Shown piece by piece: positions 51,234 through 59,864 of a stretch of 64,000 nucleotides of DNA (positions within the stretch are counted from its first letter, which is position 1; each line of letters opens with the position of its first letter). The notes beneath the pieces are model-generated. The model worked only from the letters and a program-made list of their open reading frames with translations. It had not been told where the DNA came from and ran no database searches. The DNA comes from Poriferisodalis sp965203655. Its GTDB lineage: Bacteria > Actinomycetota > Acidimicrobiia > Acidimicrobiales > Poriferisodalaceae. The DNA is taken from positions 186,001 through 250,000 of the forward strand of contig NZ_CBDBDD010000002.1 of the NCBI RefSeq assembly GCF_965203655.1, in the 5' to 3' direction. A program made the translations under genes and the position numbers.

Positions 51234-52546
51234 CAGTCGGCGAGCGGGGGCGCCTCTTCGAGATCGGTGTCGGCTTCGGCCGCGCCTTCGACCTCGTCTT
51301 CCATGAGGTGGCCGAGGCGCATCTTCTTGGTGCGCAGGTAGGCCCGGTTGAAGGGATTCGCATTCGACGACGTCGGCACTCGCTCGACCACTTCGAGCCC
51401 GTAGCCAGACAGCCCGCCGATCTTGTTGGGGTTGTTGGTCATCAGGCGCATCCGCTGCACGCCGAGTTCGGCGAGTATCTGCGCCCCGATGCCGTATTCC
51501 CGGCTGTCGACCGGCAAGCCCAGCTCCAGGTTGGCGTCGACCGTGTCGCGGCCGCGGTCCTGCAGTGAGTACGCAGCGATCTTGTGGCCGATGCCGATGC
51601 CGCGGCCCTCGTGGCCCCGCAGGTAGACGAGCACGCCGGCACCTGCTTCGGCGATGGCCTCTAGGGCACCGTGCAGCTGCGAGCCGCAGTCGCAGCGCAT
51701 CGACGCCAATATGTCGCCGGTCAGGCATTCACTGTGCACGCGCACCAGCACAGGCTCTGCGCCCATCACAGATCCGTACGTCAGCGCCAGGTGCTCGGTG
51801 TCGTCGAAGTCGCGGAAGACGTGTCCGGTGAACTCGCCGTAGATGGTGGGGATGCTCGCCGACGAGATCGGGTCGACCAGGCGTTCGTTGACGCGCCGGT
51901 AACGGATGAGGTCGGCAATCGAGATGAGCAGCAGGTCGTGCTTCTCGCAGAATTCGATCAGGTCGGGCACGCGGGCCATGGTCCCGTCGTCGTTGACCAC
52001 CTCGCAGAGCACGCCCGCCGGGTGGCAGCCGGCCAGCCGGGCCAGATCCACGGCCGCCTCGGTATGGCCTGCGCGCTTGAGCACACCGCCGGGCCGGTAG
52101 CGCAGCGGCAGCACGTGGCCAGGACGGTTGAAGTCGTTCGCGCTCGACTTGGGGTCGGCAAGCAGGTTGAGCGTGAGTGAGCGGTCCGCCGCCGAGATCC
52201 CGGTCGTGGTGCCGTCGGCGGCATCCACCGTGACGGTGTAGGCCGTGCGCATGGACTCGGTGTTGACCGTCACCATGAGCGGTAGCGCCAGGTCGTCGAG
52301 GCGCTCCCCCATCAGGGGGGCGCAGATGACACCCGACGTGTAGCGCACGAAGAACGCCATCGCCTCAGGTGTGGCGTGCTCGGCCGCCATGATGAGGTCG
52401 CCCTCGTTCTCGCGGTCCTCGTCATCAACGACCACCACGATCTCGCCACGCCCGATGGCGTCGACTGCATCGGGGATCGCTGCGAACGGCGAGGCAGCCC
52501 GCGCGTCGTCTGTCGCGGGACGGTCAGTCATGGCGGACTCGCACAT
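51233..52546 (-). CDS. ribBA: Bifunctional DHBP synthase / GTP cyclohydrolase II
   Basis: This 437-residue fusion supplies both branches of riboflavin synthesis. The N-terminal RibB domain has DDEDRENEGDLIMAAEH, FNRPGHVLPL and HTEAAVDLARLAG. The C-terminal RibA domain has the zinc site SECLTGDILASMRCDCGSQL, then LRGHEGRGIGIGHK and TNNPNKI. An ATG at 52531 (MTDRPATDD) is an alternative start. It overlaps ribE by about 20 bases. No ribH follows; a pilin-like gene lies there instead. Confidence 0.97.
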   Translation of the reverse strand: MCESAMTDRPATDDARAASPFAAIPDAVDAIGRGEIVVVVDDEDRENEGDLIMAAEHATPEAMAFFVRYTSGVICAPLMGERLDDLALPLMVTVNTESMRTAYTVTVDAADGTTTGISAADRSLTLNLLADPKSSANDFNRPGHVLPLRYRPGGVLKRAGHTEAAVDLARLAGCHPAGVLCEVVNDDGTMARVPDLIEFCEKHDLLLISIADLIRYRRVNERLVDPISSASIPTIYGEFTGHVFRDFDDTEHLALTYGSVMGAEPVLVRVHSECLTGDILASMRCDCGSQLHGALEAIAEAGAGVLVYLRGHEGRGIGIGHKIAAYSLQDRGRDTVDANLELGLPVDSREYGIGAQILAELGVQRMRLMTNNPNKIGGLSGYGLEVVERVPTSSNANPFNRAYLRTKKMRLGHLMEDEVEGAAEADTDLEEAPPLAD

Positions 52547-53144
52547 CGTCGGTCACAGCACCATTCTGCCCCAGCAGACGCTCGACGTAACGGGCCAGCA
52601 CATCGACCTCCAAGTTGACGGGGTCGCCGGGCCGCGCGGTGCCCATGGTGGTCATGGCCATGGTGTGCGGGATGAGCGCAACTGAGAACTCGCAGCCGCC
52701 CTCGTCGTCGTCGGTGATGTCGAAACAGGTCAGGCTGATGCCGTTGAGGGTCACCGAGCCCTTTTCCACCAGGTAGCGGCGCAGGCCGCCCTCGGGCGGA
52801 ACGGCGACGCGCAGGTCAGGGGCGGGATGGGTGATGGTCGCCACCCCGTCGACGTGACCCTGCACAAGGTGCCCGCCGAGCCGGTCGGCGTAGCGCATGC
52901 AGCGCTCGAGATTCACGGGGTCGCCCTCGGACAGCAAACCCAGTGCTGTTCGCTTCTCGGTCTCGGCGCTGACGTCGGCCTCCCACCAGCCGTCCCCCAT
53001 CTCGACGACGGTCAGGCAGCACCCGTTCACTGAAATGGAATCGTCGATGGCGGCGTCGGACAGCACCAAGGCGGCGTTGAACCGGTAGCGCTCGCCGTTA
53101 CGGCCAGCGAAGCTGCCGAGTTCTTCGACGAGACCTGTGTACAT
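52524..53144 (-). CDS. ribE: Riboflavin synthase alpha chain
   Basis: This 206-residue protein starts at ATG 53144 with a strong GGAAGGAAGG site (MYTGLVEELG). It has the two lumazine-binding repeats: the first with SVNGCCLTVVEMG, the second with LVEKGSVTLNGISLTCFDI and GHLVQGHVDG between them. It forms riboflavin from two lumazines. It lies between ribD and ribBA, 171 bases after ribD. No FMN riboswitch motif was found in that gap. Confidence 0.95.
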   Translation of the reverse strand: MYTGLVEELGSFAGRNGERYRFNAALVLSDAAIDDSISVNGCCLTVVEMGDGWWEADVSAETEKRTALGLLSEGDPVNLERCMRYADRLGGHLVQGHVDGVATITHPAPDLRVAVPPEGGLRRYLVEKGSVTLNGISLTCFDITDDDEGGCEFSVALIPHTMAMTTMGTARPGDPVNLEVDVLARYVERLLGQNGAVTDDVRVRHD

Positions 53145-53315
53145 CGCCCTTCCTTCCAGGAGAGACGGATTGTCCGGTCTGTTCGTCACAGGCCGGTATC
53201 GAACGGTACCGGGGGAAGCCTGCTGGTGCGTCCGCCGGCGCTCGCCGGGCCAACAGGCCGAACCGAATGGCGAAGCTGTAGCGCCGGCGAGATCGCGCTC
53301 GATTTACCCCGCGCG

Positions 53316-54449
53316 TCAGGGGTTGTTCGGCGCGGCCGGGTACATGGTGATGCGCAGGTCGCCGCCGACGGTGCGGACATCGGCGATGTCGCCGCGCCAG
53401 AACTCGGCAATCGTCGGCGCTCCTGGTCCCGCCAGAGTCGGCAGCCCGTCGTCGCCTCCAGCGAGCGCCGGTGCCAGATACACGACGTACTCATCGACCA
53501 ATCCACCTCGGTGCAGCTCTCCCGCGACGTTGGCGCCGCCTTCCACCAGCAGCTCCACGACGCCGTCGTCGGCCAGCCTGGGCACCACCGACCGGAGCGC
53601 TCCGCTGACTTCGATGCACGGCTGCACCTTGGCTTCCGCCGGTGCCATGCCGAGCACGAAGCGGCGCGGATCGAGCTGATCAGCGGCCGTGCGTGCGAAC
53701 GGCACATCGGCTGGCTCGTCACGTGCCTCGCGCATGTCCAGCAGGGGGCGGTGAGGATCGGTGGGCGGCAGCTCACGCACGGTGAGCGACGGGTCATCGG
53801 CACGCACGGTGCCTGCTCCCACCAGCACGGCGTCGCAGCGAGCTCGCAGCGCGTGAGCATCGGCACGCGCTTCAGGCGAGGTGATCCACTGCGAGGTGCC
53901 GTCGGGCGCTGCTGTGCGGCCGTCGAGGGTGGCGGCAAGCTTCAGCACCACCCACGGACGACCTGTCTGGCGCTGGTGCAGGTAGGAGCGCAGCGAGAGC
54001 AAGACGGCTTCGACGGCAACCCCCACGTCGACCTCGATGCCCGCGGCCCGAAGCGCGTCAACTCCGCTGCCAGCCACATGGGGATCGGGGTCGGTCACTC
54101 CGACCACGACCCGGCTGATGCTCGCGGCGATGATCGCGTCGATGCACGGCGCCGTGCGGCCGGTGTGCGAACAAGGCTCCAGCGTGGTGTACAGCGCCGC
54201 GCCGGCCGGATCCGCTCCGGCGCTGCGCGCTGCGTCGAGCGCCACGATCTCGGCATGGCGGCCCGGCGGCGGTTCGGTGGCACCCTCGTAGATCTCGTCG
54301 TCGACAGTGACCAGCACCGCGCCCACCCAAGGATTCGGGGCAGTGGTGCCCCGCACGCGCTCCCCCAGTTGCGTGGCACGGTGCATGTGGGCGATGTCAG
54401 CAGTGGAATCCGCCGGTGCGCCGGTTGGAGCCGGATGCTCGGCGGGCAT
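53316..54449 (-). CDS. ribD: Riboflavin biosynthesis deaminase/reductase RibD
   Basis: This 377-residue protein is taken from ATG 54449, which overlaps the mog stop (TGATG). The deaminase domain has the zinc ligands in GRHAEIVAL and LEPCSHTGRTAPC. The reductase domain begins PWVVLKLAATLDGRTA and includes GAGTVRADDPSLTVRELPP and LLVEGGANVAGEL. It converts the GTP-derived pyrimidine to the lumazine precursor. It is followed by ribE and ribBA. Confidence 0.95.
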   Translation of the reverse strand: MPAEHPAPTGAPADSTADIAHMHRATQLGERVRGTTAPNPWVGAVLVTVDDEIYEGATEPPPGRHAEIVALDAARSAGADPAGAALYTTLEPCSHTGRTAPCIDAIIAASISRVVVGVTDPDPHVAGSGVDALRAAGIEVDVGVAVEAVLLSLRSYLHQRQTGRPWVVLKLAATLDGRTAAPDGTSQWITSPEARADAHALRARCDAVLVGAGTVRADDPSLTVRELPPTDPHRPLLDMREARDEPADVPFARTAADQLDPRRFVLGMAPAEAKVQPCIEVSGALRSVVPRLADDGVVELLVEGGANVAGELHRGGLVDEYVVYLAPALAGGDDGLPTLAGPGAPTIAEFWRGDIADVRTVGGDLRITMYPAAPNNP

Positions 54450-54982
54450 CAGTGCAGCCGTTCGCCTGCCAGCAGGGCCAGAGCGTGGGGCAGCACATCG
54501 GCCACGGCTTCGAAGCACTCCACGCATCCCTTGGTGGAGCCGGGCGTGTTCAGCACGATCGTGCTGCCGATGATGCCTGCGACGCCTCGAGACAGCCTGC
54601 CCAATGGATTCACCAGTCGCATGGCCTCGGCCAAGCCGGGTGCTTCGCGCTCGATTACGGCGCGGGTGCCCTCGGGTGTGAGATCTCGTTCGGTGAAGCC
54701 GGTGCCGCCGGTCGACACGATCAGCCCCTCGAATCCGGCCGACATCTCGGTCAGCGCCTCAGCAACGGTGTCGACGCCGTCGGCGACGACACGACGTTCG
54801 ACGACCTCGTATCCGGCCGCTGCCAGCGTTTCACCAAGTGCTTCGCCGCTGCGATCCTCGCGGGTGCCCGCCACGACACCATCCGAGACCGTCAGCACCT
54901 TCGCCGCGAGCGGATGATCGGCCTCTGATGCGTGAGGCTGTTGGTGGTGCTGATGCCGGTGCGCCCCGTGATCGGTGGCCAT
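54449..54982 (-). CDS. Molybdenum cofactor biosynthesis protein, MogA/MoaB type
   Basis: This 177-residue protein has a His-rich N-terminus (HRHQHHQQPH), then the MoCF_biosynth core: VLTVSDGVVAGTREDRSGEAL, STGGTGFTERDLTPE and GSTIVLNTPGSTKG. The family adenylylates molybdopterin. The His tract could bind metal, but that is conjecture. It is the first gene of the mog-ribD-ribE-ribBA run and overlaps ribD by one base. Confidence 0.93.
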   Translation of the reverse strand: MATDHGAHRHQHHQQPHASEADHPLAAKVLTVSDGVVAGTREDRSGEALGETLAAAGYEVVERRVVADGVDTVAEALTEMSAGFEGLIVSTGGTGFTERDLTPEGTRAVIEREAPGLAEAMRLVNPLGRLSRGVAGIIGSTIVLNTPGSTKGCVECFEAVADVLPHALALLAGERLH

Positions 54983-55084
54983 CGCGGCAGGCTACCGACG
55001 GCCATTTGAGCGTGACGCTGGCGACAGAGCGAAGCAGCCTCTCCATTCAGCGACTCCCATCGGCTTCCTCACTAGCCTGCGGCC

Positions 55085-56248
55085 ATGGCCTACGCGAGCG
55101 ACCGCACTTATCTCGATGCTGACAGCCACCTCATGGAGCTGCCGGATTTCCTGCAGTCACATGCTGAGGCGGACATGCGCAGCCGCCTCCCACAGATCGA
55201 ATTCTCCAGCGCAGGCGAATCGGTGAACAACTTCGAGGCAGCGGGCGGCAGCCGCTCGCATACGCCCGAGACCGTGGCCGATCTCGTGGCCCTCGGCGAC
55301 GATCTGATCCGGGGACCGAAGGGGTACCAGGCGCTGGGAGCGTTCAACGCGGCCGAGCGCACCACTGCACTTGACCTGCTGGGCTTCGACCGGCAGTTCG
55401 TGTTCGCCACCTTCAGCGCCGGTGTGGTGTTCGACCCCAAGCTCGACCTCGATGTGCGCTACGGGGCAGCCCGTGCGCACAACCGTGGCATGGCCGAGTT
55501 CTGCGCCGACGACGATCGCATGATCGGCGTGGCACTGCTGCCGCTCGACGATCCGCAGATGGCGATCGACGAGATGTCGTTCGCGCTCGAAGCGGGGCTC
55601 GGCGCCATGTGGGTGCCGCACCGGCCTGCGGGGGGCCGCTCGCCGGGTCACAACGACCTCGACCCGGTCTGGGCGCGCATGGCCGAAGCCGGCGTGCCGT
55701 TCCTGCTGCACGTCGGCGGCAACCCGCTCCAGATAGCACCGGAGTGGATGAACACCGGCCGACCGACACCGACCGACTGGCTGGGCGGCGGCGAGAACGT
55801 GCGCGGCAAGGACATGGTGGCGCTCCACCATGCGGCCGAGACGTTCGTGGGCGTGATGGTGCTCGACGGCGTGCTGAGCCGGCATCCGAACCTGCGGGGC
55901 GGGGTCGTCGAGCTTGGCGCAGCCTGGGTGCCCCAGATGCTGCGCCGGCTGGACGTGACCGTCGAGACCTGGAAGCGCTCTGAGCCCGAGCTGGCCGCGT
56001 TCAGCGAACGGCCGTCGGAGCAGATCACCCGGCAGATGGCCTTTACGCCCTACCCCATCGAAGACGTCGGCGCCATGATCCGCGAATCCAACGAGCACCT
56101 GTACATGTTCTCGAGCGACTACCCCCACATCGAGGGAGGTCGGAACCCGCTGGGCCGCTTCAACGCATCGCTCGAAGGCTTTGAGGGCGGGGTGCTCGAC
56201 CGGTTCTTCGCCGACAACATGGCGGAACTGATCGGCGAACGATCCTGA
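55085..56248 (+). CDS. Amidohydrolase-2 family metal-dependent hydrolase
   Basis: This 387-residue TIM-barrel protein has LDADSHLMELPDFL at the N-terminus (the D-x-H metal site of amidohydrolase 2), PFLLHVGGNPLQ with the second-site His, and FSSDYPHIEGGRNP with the conserved Asp near the C-terminus. Relatives include decarboxylases and hydrolases of aromatic-ring breakdown; the substrate is unknown. A fragment of a close copy of its first 30 or so codons lies inverted at 57737-57826. It is followed 31 bases later by a membrane protein gene. Confidence 0.9.
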   Translation: MAYASDRTYLDADSHLMELPDFLQSHAEADMRSRLPQIEFSSAGESVNNFEAAGGSRSHTPETVADLVALGDDLIRGPKGYQALGAFNAAERTTALDLLGFDRQFVFATFSAGVVFDPKLDLDVRYGAARAHNRGMAEFCADDDRMIGVALLPLDDPQMAIDEMSFALEAGLGAMWVPHRPAGGRSPGHNDLDPVWARMAEAGVPFLLHVGGNPLQIAPEWMNTGRPTPTDWLGGGENVRGKDMVALHHAAETFVGVMVLDGVLSRHPNLRGGVVELGAAWVPQMLRRLDVTVETWKRSEPELAAFSERPSEQITRQMAFTPYPIEDVGAMIRESNEHLYMFSSDYPHIEGGRNPLGRFNASLEGFEGGVLDRFFADNMAELIGERS

Positions 56249-56279
56249 GCATCCCAGACGAGAGCAGCGAGGCCACCCG

Positions 56280-56696
56280 ATGAGCGAAGTTCGCACTGTC
56301 ATGTTCGATCTCGACACTGTCCGTGTCGTGCTGCACGTGCTGGCGGTGACGGTGTGGATCGGCGGCCAGATCGTGGTCGGAGCCGTCGTGCCCGTGGTGG
56401 GGCGGGCGTTCCCGGGCTCCGGCAAGGTCGCGGCGAAGGCCTTCTCACGGGTGGCGTGGCCCGCATTCGGCATTGCGGTCGTTACCGGCCTGTGGGGCAT
56501 GCTGGCCATTCCCAGCGAAGAGACGAGCACGGGCTGGTCGATGTTGCTCGGCATCAAGATGCTGCTCGTGCTCATCTCCGGCATCGGCGCGCTGGTGCAT
56601 CAGAATGCCGGCGACAACGTGGCCAAACGGGGCGCAGCAGCCGGCGTGTCGCTGCTGTGCGGCCTGACCGCGCTGCTGTTCGGCGTGATGCTCTAG
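56280..56696 (+). CDS. Small integral membrane protein (CopD-like)
   Basis: This 138-residue protein has four predicted helices: VRVVLHVLAVTVWIGGQIVVG, WPAFGIAVVTGLWGMLAI, MLLGIKMLLVLISGIGALVH and GVSLLCGLTALLFGVML. The HxxAxxxWxGG pattern in the first helix resembles CopD-like and related haem/copper membrane proteins, but function is unknown. Its final 112 bases recur at 63845-63956 with coding sense kept, so the 3' end has served as an insertion boundary. Confidence 0.75.
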   Translation: MSEVRTVMFDLDTVRVVLHVLAVTVWIGGQIVVGAVVPVVGRAFPGSGKVAAKAFSRVAWPAFGIAVVTGLWGMLAIPSEETSTGWSMLLGIKMLLVLISGIGALVHQNAGDNVAKRGAAAGVSLLCGLTALLFGVML

Positions 56697-56700
56697 CGCC
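56589..56700 (+). repeat. Left boundary repeat of the second island (gene 3' end)
   Basis: These 112 bases, from GCGCTGGTGC to the stop codon and AGCGCC, match 63845-63956 without gaps. There are about a dozen mismatches, several of them synonymous. The pair encloses 7.1 kb of accessory genes. Confidence 0.88.
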
Positions 56701-56713
56701 AGCCCTTCGCAGA

Positions 56714-57603
56714 CTAGGCAGGCTTATGTATCTCGAGAGTGCTAAGGAATTGGAATGCTGAGTTGGCGGAGAGGCTCGTCCACACGGCATAGCGCCCGTG
56801 AACGTTCGCATCGTTGAACGGCAGCGGGTCGTGGAAGTCGGTGAGACTCGCCGTCCAGTCCGTGGTATCGGGCCAGTCGCCGCTCAGCACAATCGTGAAC
56901 AGAACGGGTTGGGTGAGAGCACCCGACGGCAGGTGGTCGGCCGTCACGGCATATATCCCAGTGATCTTGAGCGGGCTGTGTCCGCTCAACACCGGATCGC
57001 CCCCGACCGCAGTAGAGCACTGCGTCGCTCCTGAGCAACCACGCGCATAGCCGAGATCGGACCAGGTCACGGACGCGTCGACAACCTCGACAGTTGAAGC
57101 GCCGCCTTGGTATGCCAGCTCATTGTTCTGGGGCTGGGGGCGTTGCCAGATGAGCTCGGCCTTGTCGCCTTTGCCTGCGGCGTTCTTGGCGCGTACCGAC
57201 AGACGGTAGATGTCGCAGCGGCGCAGCTTGTTGAACGTCACCGATGTCGTGTCGGCGCTGACCCTCTTGGTGCGCTTCTTGCCGCCGCAGTCGGGATCGG
57301 CCGTCACGATGTAACCGGCGGGCGCGCTGCCCGACGCGAGGGCTTGCCAGCTGACAGCGACCGCGTCCCGGCCGCCTCTTGCGCGCTCAGACCGGTCGGC
57401 GCGCCCGGCGGGAGCTCCGCCGGCTCCTGAGCGCCAGCAGACCCAGGCAGCGCCAGCTTGGACGCCCCGGGCGGGTCGGGCACGGCAGCCTGTGCCGCAG
57501 CAGGCGAGGCCAACGGCACGAACACCGCGGCCATGGCGACCACGAGAGCGACCAGCGCAGACTGCGCTCGTGCTCGCACCGAAACGAACTGTGTTGAAAG
57601 CAT
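56714..57603 (-). pseudogene. Secreted fibronectin-III-like protein with a frameshift
   Basis: From about ATG 57603 one frame gives a signal peptide (AQSALVALVVAMAAVFVPLASPAAAQA) and the start of an Fn3 domain (PPGAPTGLSAQEA). Near 57378-57385 the Fn3 sequence continues in another frame (GGRDAVAVSWQALASGSAPAGYIV, then YRLSVRAKNAAGKG), followed by about 150 residues of unknown type ending FLSTLEIHKPA. A single base change in length would restore a roughly 295-residue secreted protein. The break may be real or a sequencing error. The gene lies at the left end of the second island. Confidence 0.7.
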
Positions 57604-57908
57604 GGGTACCGCCGATCTGGTGGTAGGGGGTTGTCGCTGAGACGGTAACCATGCGTGTTCAGGCCAAATATTCAGAATTCATTGGTTTTTCCTTCATTTA
57701 TGCGAAAAAAGACGCAAGTTCTCCCGATGAATCGTGCTCGGGTTCGACATGCGCCCGCAGGAAATCCGGCAGCTCCATGAGGCGGCTGTCGGCATCGAGA
57801 CAGGTCCGGTTGCGCGCGTAGGCCAGAGGCGCAGGCTGGTGAGGCGCCTCGTGCGGCCCCGAGACCGCTCAGCTCATGCTCGGCAGCCCGCTGCGATGGC
57901 CGGCGATG
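57604..57908. other. Intergenic stretch with AT-rich part and a gene fragment
   Basis: Bases 57655-57725 are AT-rich and could hold the promoter of the minus-strand Fn3 gene. Bases 57737-57826 are an inverted fragment of an amidohydrolase 5' end, described separately. No intact gene is seen. Confidence 0.5.
57737..57826 (-). pseudogene. Inverted fragment of an amidohydrolase 5' end
   Basis: Read on the minus strand, it gives LAYARNRTCLDADSRLMELP and onward to DFLRAHVEPE. It matches residues 1-30 of the amidohydrolase at 55085-56248 (MAYASDRTYLDADSHLMELP). The start ATG is CTG here, and the match stops after about 30 codons. It is a relic of a second, slightly different copy. Confidence 0.8.
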
Positions 57909-59393
57909 TCAGTTGCAGTCGGCGGGGCGCAGGACGCAGATGGCCACGTGCTGGTATTCCTCGATGTCGATCTCGCCTTCGGCCAGTTTGCGGGCGGCCT
58001 TGACGAGCTCGCTGCGGTCGATGACCCCGCTGTTGTCGGCGTCGTAGGTCGAGCGGGTGCCCGAGGGGATCCCCGGGTCGGCCCCGCCCACCGTGGCGCC
58101 CACCGCCGGAGGAACCCCGGCGGGCGCGGCGGGCGCGGGCTGGTCGCTCGCGGCGATGTCGATCCGCAGCGCCGCGACCTGATACGCGACGGCGCCGGAG
58201 TCGGGCACGGCCTCGTTGCGGACCGCACCGATGTCGGGCGTGATGTAGATGATCTCCGCGCCCTCCGCGTCGCTGTCGTCGACGACGGTGAGCGTCACGC
58301 TGCCCGAGCGCTGCCCCGCCGCAATCGCGACCGCAGGCGACGACAGCGTGTAGTCGCCGGCGCCGGCCGTGCCCTCCACGACCAAAGGAATGCTCACCGC
58401 GGACTCCACGGCGACGCGCAGGCGGGCGGTGACCGTCACCGTGGCCCCTTCTGTCACCGACGTGCGGCTCGCGCTCAACAGCCGCAGCGGCGTCGCCGCG
58501 GGCCCGCCGGGGGGATCCTTCGGCGCGCCCTGCGCCTGCGCCGACCACGGGCTTGCGCCCGACGCGCTCAACGCCCGCACCTGCCCGTAGTACTCACGGC
58601 GAAGGGCATACTCCGCGTCGAGGATCGCGCGCGGGGTCGTCCCCACCCGCACGGTCACCCAGCCCGTGAGCGGATCACCCGCCACGGCAGCCGCGGCGTT
58701 GGGGGCATGCACCTCCTTGTAGCGCACCTCATAGCCCGTCACCCGCGCCGTCGACATGGTGTCGGGCGCCGTCCACGCCGCAGCGATCGTGTCAGCCCGG
58801 GGGCCGGGAGCCAGGCTCAGCCCCGTCGGCGCTGCGGGCGGCTTGGGTATCAGGCGCAATGTGACCGCCGAGCCGGCGGTCAGCGAAAACGAACCGACGC
58901 TGGCGCACACGAATCGCTCGTGTTTGGTGGAGTGGCGTTGACAGGAACCCAGCGGCAGGGTTTGACTGCCATCGGTCAACACGTAATTCTGTAGCTGCGT
59001 CACCGGGGCGACCGGGTCAATATCGAGTCGCACGTCGGGGGTGGGGCTACCGCCGTCGTAGACGATATACATCAGTTTCGTGATGGTGTAGGTGGTGCCG
59101 TCGATCACGAAGTCGTCGTCGCTCAGCCTGTTCGTCGTGCTTGCCGTCGTGGAGCAATCTTCATTGCCGGCTGCGTTCGAGCAACCGACCACGGCCAAGC
59201 TGGTGCCGCGCCACTCGTTCGGTGTCATCGTCGCCTGCCAGAGGGGCGACTCCAACGCCGCCTCGGCGGGCCGGGCGTCGTGGACCAACAGCACGCCGAC
59301 AATAGCCAAGACCCCGAACGCAGCCACCGCGGCTATGCGCCGGCGGATCACGCCGACACTCCGGGAAGGGCTAGCCCCCCCCCCCCCCGGCAA
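57909..59393 (-). CDS. Secreted Fn3 / Calx-beta-like protein with EF-hand (dockerin-like) tail, poly-G preceded
   Basis: The 494-residue frame can open at TTG 59393, but an ATG at 59415 with GGAG at the right distance is the better signal. From that ATG the 14 G at 59375-59388 lead into TAG after 14 codons; 13 G would join it to this protein. The product has a signal peptide (AAVAAFGVLAIVGVLLVHD), a Cys-bearing N-domain, an Fn3 domain (PPAAPTGLSLAPGP to SASGASPWS), a Calx-beta-like domain (SVTEGATVTVTARL) and an EF-hand loop YDADNSGVIDRSELVKAA near the C-terminus. It is a surface or secreted calcium-binding protein in the second island. Confidence 0.8.
   Translation of the reverse strand: MPGGGGASPSRSVGVIRRRIAAVAAFGVLAIVGVLLVHDARPAEAALESPLWQATMTPNEWRGTSLAVVGCSNAAGNEDCSTTASTTNRLSDDDFVIDGTTYTITKLMYIVYDGGSPTPDVRLDIDPVAPVTQLQNYVLTDGSQTLPLGSCQRHSTKHERFVCASVGSFSLTAGSAVTLRLIPKPPAAPTGLSLAPGPRADTIAAAWTAPDTMSTARVTGYEVRYKEVHAPNAAAAVAGDPLTGWVTVRVGTTPRAILDAEYALRREYYGQVRALSASGASPWSAQAQGAPKDPPGGPAATPLRLLSASRTSVTEGATVTVTARLRVAVESAVSIPLVVEGTAGAGDYTLSSPAVAIAAGQRSGSVTLTVVDDSDAEGAEIIYITPDIGAVRNEAVPDSGAVAYQVAALRIDIAASDQPAPAAPAGVPPAVGATVGGADPGIPSGTRSTYDADNSGVIDRSELVKAARKLAEGEIDIEEYQHVAICVLRPADCN
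59375..59388 (-). repeat. Poly-G tract of 14, candidate phase-variation switch
   Basis: The plus strand shows 14 consecutive C. In the coding strand the run follows ATG 59415 by nine codons and precedes the signal peptide, the same layout as the tract at 41883-41895. With 14 G the ATG frame ends at TAG; with 13 it continues into the Fn3 protein. TTG 59393 would be in frame at 14, so the off state is not certain. Confidence 0.75.
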
Positions 59394-59555
59394 TAGGCCT
59401 TCCCAGAAGCTTCATTGCAATCTCCGATTTCTTCGAGAACTCTCGTGAGCCGACCGCGAACACTTGCAGCCAGCCCACCGGTCGCCACAAGCTACCGGAC
59501 ACCCGCCGCCGCACGGCACATGCCCGACACAGCAGGCGCAGCTAGCCCTTGCGGG

Positions 59556-59864
59556 TCAGCAGTCCGCCATGGCGCCGAGCGCGGCGCAGACTTCTGGGCG
59601 GCGGTGGGGCAAAGCGCTGATGCGCTCCGTCAAGTGTGACTTGAGCACCACTCGAAGATTGTCGAACGAGGCTGCGCTGGGTTGGGGGAGACCGTCATCT
59701 GCGTCGAGCGCTACCTCGGTCGGGATGCCCCGGACGGTGCGCGTGATCGGGGCGACGACCAGCTTGTTGAGCACTCCGATCGCCTCGTTGCGGGTGACGA
59801 TGAGCACCGGCCGAACCTCGTTCTCGCTCTCCGCCCACCAGACGTCGCACTGAGCAGGCGTCAC
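59556..59864 (-). CDS. MazF/PemK-type toxin (endoribonuclease)
   Basis: This 102-residue protein starts at GTG 59864, overlapping the antitoxin stop (GTGA). It has the MazF fold pattern: CDVWWAESENEVRPVLIVTRNEAIG, LNKLVVAPITRTVRGIPTEVAL and ASFDNLRVVLKSHLTERISAL. MazF toxins cut mRNA and are held inactive by the upstream antitoxin. The pair lies in the middle of the second island. Confidence 0.88.
   Translation of the reverse strand: MTPAQCDVWWAESENEVRPVLIVTRNEAIGVLNKLVVAPITRTVRGIPTEVALDADDGLPQPSAASFDNLRVVLKSHLTERISALPHRRPEVCAALGAMADC

Noticed and set aside
53145..53315. Possible FMN riboswitch between ribD and ribE
   Set aside because: The 171 bp gap lacks the conserved RFN boxes on the minus strand, and the position between two rib genes is not the usual one.
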